DNA from: Pseudobdellovibrionaceae bacterium
Lineage (GTDB): Bacteria > Bdellovibrionota > Bdellovibrionia > Bdellovibrionales > JAMPXM01
Assembly (NCBI GenBank): GCA_913774795.1
Contig: CAJYIL010000308.1
Span: 1-6,576, forward strand
Direction of reading: 5' to 3'
DNA length: 6,576 bases
Part shown: in pieces, positions 1 through 6,250 of the stretch
How positions within the stretch are numbered: the first letter of the stretch is position 1
Layout: each line of letters opens with the position of its first letter
Translations under genes and position numbers: made by a program
Notes under the pieces: model-generated
Database searches by the model: none
What the model was told of the DNA's origin: nothing
What the model saw: only the letters and a program-made list of their open reading frames with translations

Positions 1-1125
1 CTGCAACTTTACGGTCGCGTCGATCGCAACTCCGGCAAGTTCCGCGCACTCTCCGATGAATACCGCCAAGACATGATGAACCAGGTGAAATCGTACGCGA
101 TGCTTTGGCCGGTCGTTTCTTTGTTCAACGGCACAGCCGTGGCGATCGCGCTTTATTTCGGCGGCAAAATGGTGATGGGCAACGCGGTTTCGACCGGAAT
201 GATGGTCGCGTTTTTCATGAACGTGCGCGCGTTCATCGATCCGCTCAACATGATCTTGGATAAATACCAGGTTCTTCAGAACTCGGTATCTGGAGCGGAG
301 CGAGTTTTCACACTGCAAGATGAACTTATTGAGAGTGCGACGGGCGATGCCTCCGTTGGCCGCCTGAAAGGTGCAGTCGAATTCCGCGACGTTTCGTTTC
401 GCTACCGAGAAAACCTTCCTCTCGCGATCGACGGTATTTCGTTGAAGATAAAGCCAGGTCAGTCGGTGGCACTTGTCGGACGTACGGGCTCAGGCAAATC
501 GACATCGATTGCGTTGATGCAGCGTTTGTACGACGTGACATCCGGAGAGATCTTGATCGACGGTCGTTCGTTGAGCGATTATCCGCGCAAGTTTTTGCGC
601 TCGCGCATCGGCGTGGTTCAGCAAGACACTTTTATGTTTCGTGGAACAGTGAGCGAAAACATCGGACTCGGTGATCCTTCGATTCCGCGCGAGCGCATCT
701 TGCGAGCAGCGGCGGGCGCTCGCCTCAGCGAATTTCTACGTTCGCACGCAAATGGTTTGGACGCTCGCGTAGAAGAGCGCGGCGCGAATCTTTCCTTCGG
801 CGAGCGCCAGTTGATCGCCTTCGCCCGCATCCTCGCGTTCGATCCCGATATTTTGATTCTCGATGAAGCCACCGCGAACATCGACTCTCACACCGAGCAG
901 TTGATTCAAGAAGCCACACGCAAAGTGCGCCAAGGTCGAACATCGCTGATCATCGCGCACCGAATTTCGACCGTCATGGATTGCGACAAGATCGTCGTGC
1001 TCGACAAAGGGCGTGTTGCCGAAGAAGGGACACATCAAGAGCTCTACGCACTCGGCGGCATTTACCGAAAACTCTGCGACGCTCAATTTGGCGAAGGAAA
1101 GTCTATCGACGAGGTTCGTCTTTAA
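1..1125 (+). CDS. ABC exporter half-transporter (permease + ATPase), 5' truncated by window edge
   Basis: Membrane ABC exporter that would couple ATP hydrolysis to export of an unknown substrate across the inner membrane. The frame is open from base 1, so the gene starts upstream; 374 residues are visible, against roughly 580-600 for a full half-transporter. Residues about 35-55 and 65-82 are the last hydrophobic helices of the transmembrane domain. The ATPase domain follows and looks intact: Walker A GRTGSGKST (160-168), Q-loop Gln in VVQQD (about 208), signature LSFGE (264-268, a common variant of LSGGQ), Walker B ILILDE with catalytic Glu (284-289), D-loop ANID and switch His in AHR (320). 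The run from LSFGERQ to ATANIDSHTE resembles the MdlB/YheH side of heterodimeric exporters, so a MdlA-like partner may lie upstream (inference). A small membrane-protein gene follows after 30 bp on the same strand. The family call is sure; the substrate is unknown. Confidence 0.95.
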   Translation: MQLYGRVDRNSGKFRALSDEYRQDMMNQVKSYAMLWPVVSLFNGTAVAIALYFGGKMVMGNAVSTGMMVAFFMNVRAFIDPLNMILDKYQVLQNSVSGAERVFTLQDELIESATGDASVGRLKGAVEFRDVSFRYRENLPLAIDGISLKIKPGQSVALVGRTGSGKSTSIALMQRLYDVTSGEILIDGRSLSDYPRKFLRSRIGVVQQDTFMFRGTVSENIGLGDPSIPRERILRAAAGARLSEFLRSHANGLDARVEERGANLSFGERQLIAFARILAFDPDILILDEATANIDSHTEQLIQEATRKVRQGRTSLIIAHRISTVMDCDKIVVLDKGRVAEEGTHQELYALGGIYRKLCDAQFGEGKSIDEVRL

Positions 1126-1155
1126 TTTCGGTCGCGTTGTCGCTACGATGGGCGA

Positions 1156-1659
1156 ATGAACTCCGATGACAAAGATCTCCCCGTATCGTCTGACTTTCAG
1201 AAGAGCCAAGAGAACAAGGGCTTTCAAATTCCGGATTTCTTGACGAGTAAATTCGGCGCGGTCGTGGGACTCGGCACGGCTATCGTCATCGCGGGAATTC
1301 TCTATGCGTTCTCACGCGTTTCGCTCTCGCGTCCAGCCGCAAACCCGCTCGATTCGCGCCCTGGGTTCGCCTCACTCCGCCAACGTGTTGAAAGTTTGGC
1401 GGAGGTCGATCACCTCTGCATGGGTGGCAGTGAGCGCGTGGCTTGCCTGTGTGAGCTCGCCGATCGTATTCGTGATGACCATCGCGCCATCGATGCGGTG
1501 CTGGAATCAGACCCCACACTTAAAGGATTTTCGATCGAAGTTCGCGAACCCGCAAAGACTGCTTACTCGTACGAAAAGCTTCCGAAGTTACCCCCAGAAG
1601 CCGAGTGCCTGAACGCTGTTTCGGCGCCGACGATCATCGATGACCAGTCGGCGGAGTAA
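1156..1659 (+). CDS. small single-pass membrane protein with four cysteines, unknown function
   Basis: I do not recognise this 167-residue protein. Residues 1-33 are polar, 35-53 form one clear hydrophobic helix (AVVGLGTAIVIAGILYAFS), and 54-167 are soluble with Cys at 88, 97, 99 and 151. There is no cleavable signal peptide, so it is probably a bitopic inner-membrane protein. If the short N-terminus stays inside, as the Arg/Ser-rich segment after the helix makes uncertain, the Cys-bearing domain is periplasmic and could form disulfides. The start is the ATG 30 bp after the ABC transporter stop. Its Shine-Dalgarno is poor (GGGCGA just upstream), so translation may depend on the upstream gene or on a leaderless transcript (TACGAT at 1144-1149 sits where a -10 element would). 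The close spacing suggests an accessory subunit of the exporter, but nothing in the sequence proves it. The gene ends 5 bp from the stop of the convergent minus-strand gene. Confidence 0.8.
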   Translation: MNSDDKDLPVSSDFQKSQENKGFQIPDFLTSKFGAVVGLGTAIVIAGILYAFSRVSLSRPAANPLDSRPGFASLRQRVESLAEVDHLCMGGSERVACLCELADRIRDDHRAIDAVLESDPTLKGFSIEVREPAKTAYSYEKLPKLPPEAECLNAVSAPTIIDDQSAE

Positions 1660-1664
1660 TAAAG

Positions 1665-2111
1665 TTAGTGAAGCGTGCGCTTCGAAGTTGACCGTTTCGG
1701 CTTCGAACCTGTCGTCTTCTTCTTTTTCTTAGACGCTTCATACTTTTTCAAAAGGCTAGTCCCTTTCGCCGCGAGCTTCTTCGCCGCCGCGGCCGTCTTC
1801 GGAACAGGCTCACCCCATGCGTGAGCACTGAGCGCCAGACGCGTTGGTTTTCCGTCTTTCATCATCGGGCCACGAGGATTAGCGAAGTGACGGCGCAAGA
1901 ACGAGCCTTTGCGGCGCATTTTCTCAGGCGTATCGGCTTTTCCCGTTACACCGGGCTTTAAATGCGCGCCTTCGGTTTTACGGAAGTGCTCGCGGCCTTT
2001 CGCCGTTAATCCGCCTCTCGGGTTTTTGTAGCCTTTGGCTTTGCGTGCGTGGGCGTGCGCAGCCTTCGTGTGTGATTTTGCTTTCGAATGTGAATGTGTC
2101 TGGGTTGCCAT
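1665..2111 (-). CDS. small basic His/Lys-rich protein, DUF6321-like
   Basis: A 148-residue, strongly basic protein. Residues 1-26 are a His/Lys/Ala/Ser tail (MATQTHSHSKAKSH and on). Residues about 27-127 form the conserved-looking core with GYKNPRGGLTAKGREHF, LKPGVTGKADTPEKMRRKGS and LALSAHAWGEPVPK, which I associate from memory with DUF6321, a family of unknown function. Residues 128-148 are a disordered Lys/Ser/Thr tail. There is no signal peptide or membrane helix, so it is likely cytoplasmic. The basic, histone-tail-like ends suggest nucleic-acid binding (inference). I chose the ATG at 2111 because a perfect GAGGAGG lies 6 nt upstream; the TTG further upstream at 2126 would overlap that site. 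It is a single gene, convergent with the ABC-transporter operon and separated from the upstream envelope operon by that operon's terminator, so it should have its own promoter. Confidence 0.85.
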   Translation of the reverse strand: MATQTHSHSKAKSHTKAAHAHARKAKGYKNPRGGLTAKGREHFRKTEGAHLKPGVTGKADTPEKMRRKGSFLRRHFANPRGPMMKDGKPTRLALSAHAWGEPVPKTAAAAKKLAAKGTSLLKKYEASKKKKKTTGSKPKRSTSKRTLH

Positions 2112-2117
2112 GGGCGT

Positions 2118-2124
2118 CCTCCTC
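2118..2124 (-). promoter_or_regulatory. ribosome binding site of the DUF6321-like gene
   Basis: GAGGAGG on the minus strand, 6 nt before the ATG at 2111. It is the strongest Shine-Dalgarno in the window and fixes the start of this gene. Confidence 0.8.
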
Positions 2125-2142
2125 AAGTGGCAACCCTACCAT

Positions 2143-2172
2143 CGCAACGCGCTGGCGAAAGCCTGCGTTGCG
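2143..2172. repeat. inverted repeat in the leader of the DUF6321-like gene
   Basis: CGCAACGC (2143-2150) and GCGTTGCG (2165-2172) are perfect 8-bp arms. Inside them GGC (2154-2156) and GCC (2161-2163) pair around a four-base GAAA/TTTC loop. The element ends 31 bp upstream of the minus-strand ATG at 2111, inside the probable promoter or 5' leader. No T-tract follows on either strand, so it is not an intrinsic terminator. It could be an operator or a leader hairpin. Confidence 0.45.
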
Positions 2173-2209
2173 AGAACTGCACGTTCCAAAATTTTGTGAA
2201 TCGCTCAAG

Positions 2210-2241
2210 AAAAAAGAAAGGGCGAACCTTTCGGTCCGCCC
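2210..2241 (-). terminator. intrinsic terminator of the envelope operon
   Basis: Read on the minus strand, GGGCGGACC pairs with GGTTCGCCC across a GAAA tetraloop (stem 2220-2241), followed at once by TTTCTTTTTT (2219-2210). It starts 27 bp after the stop of the coiled-coil gene. As RNA all nine positions pair on the minus strand, one as G-U; on the plus strand the same position is an A-C mismatch and no T-tract follows. It therefore works best for the minus-strand operon. Confidence 0.9.
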
Positions 2242-2267
2242 GATCCCCTCAAAATGACGCTTGAGTC

Positions 2268-2900
2268 TTAATCTTTTAAACCAGAGAAGTTCTCGTACGT
2301 GCGCTCTGAAACGCGAACTTGTTTTCTCCACTTCGCGACTTCGCCCTCGTAAGTGACTTTCTTCTCCGACAATTCTTTTTGATCGGCTTTTGCCTGATCT
2401 TCTTTTTGCTTTAAAGCCTGCTCGAGTTCGATGATCGATTGGTTACGCTCGCCCCACGACGCGAGCTCAGTTTGCACTTTCGCTTGTTTTGCTTGGTATT
2501 CGGCGATGTTCGCCTGGCGCTTCGCTACGTTCGATTCGAGAGTCGCGAGCGTCTTCTTCAACTCCTCGATTTGCTTTTGCTCGACATCCAGCTTCGTCTG
2601 CTCGGTTTTCATGTAAGTTTCAAGCTGCGTCTTCGCTTGATCGACCGACTGCTTCGATTTCGCGGTTTGCGACGTTTGCGCGGCTAACGCCTGCTTTTGC
2701 TTCGCCAGCGATTTCAACGCACGGTCGGTCTCATTGATGTTCGCGTTAACCGTCTTCAGGTTTTCTTCGTACTGCTTCAAATTGTCTTTCGAAGCTTCTT
2801 TGTTTTCTTTGAGCTGAGCGATCTTCTCGTCGACATTGGTCTTCGCCTGAGCTGCGAGAGAAACGCCCATGATCAGTGTTAATACGAGTGCCGTTTTCAT
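2268..2900 (-). CDS. exported periplasmic coiled-coil protein
   Basis: A 210-residue protein with a short Sec signal peptide (MKTALVLTLIMGVSLAAQA, cleavage expected after residue 19). Almost all the rest is a Gln/Lys/Glu-rich helix that should form a long coiled coil (about residues 22-195), with no enzymatic motif. There is no lipobox Cys, and no cysteine at all, so it is probably soluble and periplasmic. The chosen ATG at 2900 gives the signal peptide and overlaps the stop of the upstream TPR gene as TAATG, with AAGGGG 7 nt upstream. An in-frame start further upstream would add about 20 Arg-rich residues and destroy the signal peptide. It is the last gene of a three-gene envelope operon and is followed by an intrinsic terminator. 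Its tight coupling to the TPR gene suggests the two products assemble together, perhaps as a periplasmic spacer (inference). Function is unknown. Confidence 0.9.
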   Translation of the reverse strand: MKTALVLTLIMGVSLAAQAKTNVDEKIAQLKENKEASKDNLKQYEENLKTVNANINETDRALKSLAKQKQALAAQTSQTAKSKQSVDQAKTQLETYMKTEQTKLDVEQKQIEELKKTLATLESNVAKRQANIAEYQAKQAKVQTELASWGERNQSIIELEQALKQKEDQAKADQKELSEKKVTYEGEVAKWRKQVRVSERTYENFSGLKD

Positions 2901-5368
2901 TATTCCGCCCCTTCGAGATTCGCTTGTTTCACCTGAACGTTGCCGTTGGCGCCTGCGCAATTGTTTTTCAAACCTGAACGATAGTGACCGATCTCGTCTT
3001 CCCAGTACTCACCATCGAAATCCCATTGAAGCGATTTCGATTTCGGAACAACCGAGGCCGCGATGCGATTGCTCGCCGAGCCACCCGAGACCTGGAAGCG
3101 AATGTTTTCGCCGGCACCCGAGAACACTTCATAACGGAGAAGTTCGTTGTTCTCGATATAGCGAGCGAGCTCTGTCTTCATTTGCAAGAGACGGTTCGAA
3201 AGAATGTTCTCCATCTGACCACGCATTTTCGCGAGGCGCGACGTTGCGCCACCCATGACTTCTTTACGGTAGTCAGGGAGAGCGGCCGACGCTTCGTTGT
3301 AGAGATCAACCTGGAAGAAGTAATCGTTCAAGTCGTCCATCTCTTTATCGAGTTGAGCGAGAACCGGAGCACGGTTACCTTCGAGGGCCGGTGTCTTGTT
3401 AATCTTCACGATCTGCGCACGGAGACCCGCGATGCGCTGACGTGAATTGTTGACGAGCCACTGCGCTTTTTTAAGACCTTTGACCGCTTCGCCATCGATC
3501 TTCGAGTAGAGAGAGTTCTCATCGACTTGACGATTGAGGGCTTTCTGCAAATTCGTAAAGTCGCGGTGACGAGCCATCTCACGAATGATCGGGAGTGGAA
3601 GACCATCGACTTCAGTCGTTTTCTTCGGAGCGCTCATGAAGTTACGCACGGTTTGGTAGTACGACGGGTGCGAGGCCGAGTACTTCTCCATCTTCTCGAG
3701 CGATGGGCGATATTCACGCTCCATCATCGACAAAGACTTGTAAGCATCGCCGTATTGGCAAAGGTTCAAATAACCAATCGTGCGAATGACGTACGATTCA
3801 GGTTTGTAAACGGCTGCGAAGAACGGCGACTGGATCGAGTACATATTCCCGATCGCACCTTCGAAGTCACCCGACATCAACTGTGACCAGCCCATTTCTG
3901 TCAGCGACTGCAACCAAAGTGGGTGATCTTTGTAGACCTTCAAGAAGGCTTGGTGAGCTTCCTTGAATTTTTGTTCCTGGAAGTACATGCGAGCTGCGTT
4001 CAAAGCGACGAGCGCCTGGAACTCGGATTTTTGTTTATCGACGCCGATATCTTTGATCAGCTCTTCTTGCAAAACCATCGCTTGAGGCTTCGCGCCGGTT
4101 TGGTAATCCGCCAAGGCTTCGACGAATTGGGCCTGGAGGCGACGTGGGTGATCGACTGGTACTTTCTTCGACCACTCGAGAGCCGTCTTAAAGCGCTCTG
4201 TTGAAGCACCGAAGTTGGCGAGGATGAATGCCACGTTTCCTGCGGTCTTTGCGTCGAGCTTATCCATGATCTTCGGGTTCGAAGAGGCTTTGAACAAAGC
4301 AAGACCAAGAGAGTCGACGAACTCATAAGGAATTTCGTAGCCGACTTCTTTCAGAATTTTACGCGAGTAGTACACGTCTTGAGTCTCGAGGATGCGGCGA
4401 GCGCGGTCGTAGAAATCTGTCGCCAGGCCGAGCTTGCGCGAGCACATCGCAAGGTAGTAATCGGCTTCCGCTTCGTAGCCTTTCGACTTCGAGAGCTTGT
4501 GGAAAAGACCGACAGCGACTGGGCACTTGTCACCCTGCTGGTACAAGAGAAGGCCCGACAGGAAACGCATTTCCTCCGCCGTCAACGCTTTGAACTTCGT
4601 TAAGTTGAACGGACGCTCAGGCGCCAAGTTGCGAACGATTTTATCGAACGTCTCGCGAGAAACTTTGCCTTTCGGCGAGAACACGACGTCTTTTACGTTC
4701 ACGGCTTGAGCCACAAGGCCTTGCGTGAGAGTCGTGAGTTCTTTCATCTGCGAGTTCAAGAGAAGATCTGGCGACGGAAACGGCGCGATCACGCGACTGT
4801 TGAAGGTCGCTTGCGCCGATGAATCGAGCGCGTAGTCGCCGACCGAAACTTTCTTTTCTTTGCCGACGTGAATACGAGGGATGGTTGGGCTCGAAGCGAT
4901 ATCGTAAACCGCTACACCTTTTGAGCGATCGAGACCGGCCGGATCATCCATCATCACGTTGTCGTTCGAAGACGCAACAGCTGAAGCGGCTGGCGAGCGA
5001 TCGGCTTGTTTTGCGAGAGCGACGTTAGGTGCGGCGCGAGTGGCCGTTGTCGGAGGAGCCACGACTTGTGACACGACCGTGTGAGCAGGTGCTGAAACTT
5101 CTTTCGCAACGGCGCGAGGAGCTGGCTTTGCCGATTCGCCACCGCCCCAGTACGAAGACCATTTCGACTTCACCCAGTTTGTCACTTGGCCCGTCACAGA
5201 GTCATCAGTTTTGACGACCGTGCTCTGAGTTGTTCCGCGTGTTCCATTCAACTGTGATTCGGCGTGTGTCGTCGCCGGGTTTGCCGGAGCGGCATGAGCA
5301 TTTGGTGCGACGATCAAGGTCGTCACCACCGCTGCGCTCATCACTTTTACGATCAGTTGTTTTTTCAA
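2900..5368 (-). CDS. large exported TPR protein with C-terminal GEYW motif; GltC-like candidate
   Basis: An 822-residue exported scaffold protein. Residues 1-26 (MKKQLIVKVMSAAVV..., ending NAHA) are a Sec signal peptide. Residues 27 to about 210 are Ala/Pro/Ser/Thr-rich and probably disordered, with a Trp-rich patch (NWVKSKWSSYW, about 64-74). Helical TPR-like repeats fill about 270-550; clear ones are ARMYFQEQKFKEAHQAFLKV (459-478), the next unit ending in IQSPFF (about 512-517), and PESYVIRTIGYLNLCQYGDA (about 523-542). Residues 630-750 are charged helices, and the end has WDFDGEYWEDEIGHY (782-796). The SPFF TPR unit and the GEYW end recall the periplasmic TPR proteins of myxobacterial and Bdellovibrio gliding-type clusters such as GltC; this is from memory. 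The start is uncertain: TTG at 5368 has GGGGG 5 nt upstream and gives the best signal peptide. TTG at 5401 adds 11 residues but has no Shine-Dalgarno, and ATG at 5341 loses the basic n-region. Confidence 0.88.
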   Translation of the reverse strand: MKKQLIVKVMSAAVVTTLIVAPNAHAAPANPATTHAESQLNGTRGTTQSTVVKTDDSVTGQVTNWVKSKWSSYWGGGESAKPAPRAVAKEVSAPAHTVVSQVVAPPTTATRAAPNVALAKQADRSPAASAVASSNDNVMMDDPAGLDRSKGVAVYDIASSPTIPRIHVGKEKKVSVGDYALDSSAQATFNSRVIAPFPSPDLLLNSQMKELTTLTQGLVAQAVNVKDVVFSPKGKVSRETFDKIVRNLAPERPFNLTKFKALTAEEMRFLSGLLLYQQGDKCPVAVGLFHKLSKSKGYEAEADYYLAMCSRKLGLATDFYDRARRILETQDVYYSRKILKEVGYEIPYEFVDSLGLALFKASSNPKIMDKLDAKTAGNVAFILANFGASTERFKTALEWSKKVPVDHPRRLQAQFVEALADYQTGAKPQAMVLQEELIKDIGVDKQKSEFQALVALNAARMYFQEQKFKEAHQAFLKVYKDHPLWLQSLTEMGWSQLMSGDFEGAIGNMYSIQSPFFAAVYKPESYVIRTIGYLNLCQYGDAYKSLSMMEREYRPSLEKMEKYSASHPSYYQTVRNFMSAPKKTTEVDGLPLPIIREMARHRDFTNLQKALNRQVDENSLYSKIDGEAVKGLKKAQWLVNNSRQRIAGLRAQIVKINKTPALEGNRAPVLAQLDKEMDDLNDYFFQVDLYNEASAALPDYRKEVMGGATSRLAKMRGQMENILSNRLLQMKTELARYIENNELLRYEVFSGAGENIRFQVSGGSASNRIAASVVPKSKSLQWDFDGEYWEDEIGHYRSGLKNNCAGANGNVQVKQANLEGAE
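2908..2913 (-). promoter_or_regulatory. ribosome binding site of the coiled-coil gene
   Basis: AAGGGG on the minus strand, 7 nt before the ATG at 2900 and inside the last codons of the TPR gene. With the TAATG stop/start overlap it fixes the start and points to translational coupling. Confidence 0.65.
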
Positions 5369-5373
5369 GAGAG

Positions 5374-5378
5374 CCCCC
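5374..5378 (-). promoter_or_regulatory. possible ribosome binding site choosing the TTG start of the TPR gene
   Basis: GGGGG on the minus strand, 5 nt before the TTG at 5368. It can pair with a CCUCC anti-Shine-Dalgarno using one G-U pair. The other candidate starts (5401 TTG, 5341 ATG) have nothing comparable, so this site favours 5368. Confidence 0.5.
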
Positions 5379-5404
5379 AAACGTGCCACTGATTTCTTCA
5401 AGAC

Positions 5405-6157
5405 TCAGAAGTAGAACGTAAAGCCGCCCATCAGGAGGCTGTCGTTCTGAAGTTTTGTCGTCGAGGTGCGGTTGTTCACTTTGTAAGTCACGACGTCTTG
5501 ATTCGACCAAAAGTTTTTGTAATCGAGGCGGAGCGCCAACCACTTCGTCAGGAAGAAGTGCTGAGTCACCGCGAGTGAAACGGCCGGAGCCGTTTTGTCG
5601 ACGTTACCATCAGCGCGCTGTTGCGAATACTGCATGATGCCCACGCCTGGCGTGAACGACATATCGAAGTAAAGAATCGACGAGTTCAAGAACGACATCT
5701 TTGCGTAGAACGGAACCCAGTTGAAACCGACGCCGTAGTAGCCGGTCATCTTGTTGTGATCGGGAGCTGAACCTTGGTTGGTCTTGATATACTGAGTAGA
5801 GTCGTTGTCCTTCGAATCGGTCTTGCTGTACGTGAGCTCCATTCCGTAGCGTTCGCTGAAGAAGTAATTTAAGCCCACGCCGTAAGTCGGGCCAACGCTG
5901 AACGGATCATTCGTGAACATCCCGTAGTTGAGCGTGAGCGCGAGACGATTGGCTTTTGAGAATAAGCGGTTTTGAACGACGTTGAAGTCGGTGTCTTTGG
6001 CCGCCCAGTACTTCTTCTCGAGATCTGTGACGTCCATCTTGTCGCCCTGCCCTTGTTGGTTTGCAGGAGCGGCTTGAGCCGGCGTGCGCTGGCCTTGCGC
6101 AAACGCAGGCGTAGCGAGTGCGAGAACGAGAACTGCGGTCTTGAGTTGTGCAAACAT
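5405..6157 (-). CDS. outer-membrane beta-barrel protein (TIGR04565-like)
   Basis: A 250-residue outer-membrane protein. Residues 1-20 are a Sec signal peptide (MFAQLKTAVLVLALATPAFA), followed by a Gln/Ala/Pro linker. Then comes DLEKKYWAAKDTDFNVVQNR (about 45-64), which I recall as the entry motif of the deltaproteobacterial outer membrane beta-barrel family TIGR04565 (from memory). From about 70 on, alternating hydrophobic/polar strands rich in Tyr, Phe and Gly are separated by short turns, and the chain ends in FTFYF, the C-terminal Phe signature read by the BAM machinery. Eight strands would fit the length. Start ATG 6157 has GAGGTGA 4 nt upstream. It is the first gene of the operon; the next start is about 36 bp downstream. 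In Myxococcus such barrels (GltA, GltB) work with the periplasmic TPR protein GltC in gliding, which the gene order here resembles. The family call is firm; a gliding role is inference. Confidence 0.92.
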   Translation of the reverse strand: MFAQLKTAVLVLALATPAFAQGQRTPAQAAPANQQGQGDKMDVTDLEKKYWAAKDTDFNVVQNRLFSKANRLALTLNYGMFTNDPFSVGPTYGVGLNYFFSERYGMELTYSKTDSKDNDSTQYIKTNQGSAPDHNKMTGYYGVGFNWVPFYAKMSFLNSSILYFDMSFTPGVGIMQYSQQRADGNVDKTAPAVSLAVTQHFFLTKWLALRLDYKNFWSNQDVVTYKVNNRTSTTKLQNDSLLMGGFTFYF

Positions 6158-6161
6158 GGAG

Positions 6162-6168
6162 TCACCTC
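6162..6168 (-). promoter_or_regulatory. ribosome binding site of the beta-barrel gene
   Basis: GAGGTGA on the minus strand, 4 nt before the ATG at 6157, confirming that start. Confidence 0.7.
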
Positions 6169-6184
6169 GTGTGTATCTCGTGTT

Positions 6185-6211
6185 AGATCGTCACTTCGCT
6201 CGCGGACTTTA
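6185..6211 (-). promoter_or_regulatory. sigma-28 (FliA)-like promoter candidate for the envelope operon
   Basis: Minus strand TAAAGTCC (6211-6204), exactly 11 nt, then GACGATCT (6192-6185). The known FliA consensus is TAAAGTTT-N11-GCCGATAA, so 6 of 8 and 5 of 8 positions match with exact spacing. Transcription would start near 6178, leaving about a 20-nt leader that holds the Shine-Dalgarno, which is good geometry. No convincing sigma-70 pair was seen here; a TTGAAA at 6243-6238 has no -10 at the right distance. ACTTT/AAAGT arms (6206-6218) form a small inverted repeat over the -35 element. Confidence 0.42.
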
Positions 6212-6250
6212 CGAAAGTGCTCGTGGACACATTACTTTTTCAAGATCCTC

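Noticed and set aside
736..1227. Minus-strand open frame of 163 codons opposite the ABC transporter
   Set aside because: It lies antisense to a certain ATPase domain with all its motifs, and its product has no recognisable feature.
1670..1683. GAAGCG-TG-CGCTTC hairpin at the end of the DUF6321-like gene as its terminator
   Set aside because: The palindrome is real but lies in the final codons and is followed on the minus strand by a mixed sequence, not a T-tract. Evidence is too thin to call a terminator.
2869..3445. Plus-strand open frames of 129 and 153 codons opposite the TPR gene
   Set aside because: Antisense shadows of a well-supported exported TPR protein; Arg-rich and without motifs.
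6238..6243. TTGAAA as a sigma-70 -35 element for the envelope operon
   Set aside because: No acceptable -10 hexamer occurs 16-18 bp downstream on the minus strand.
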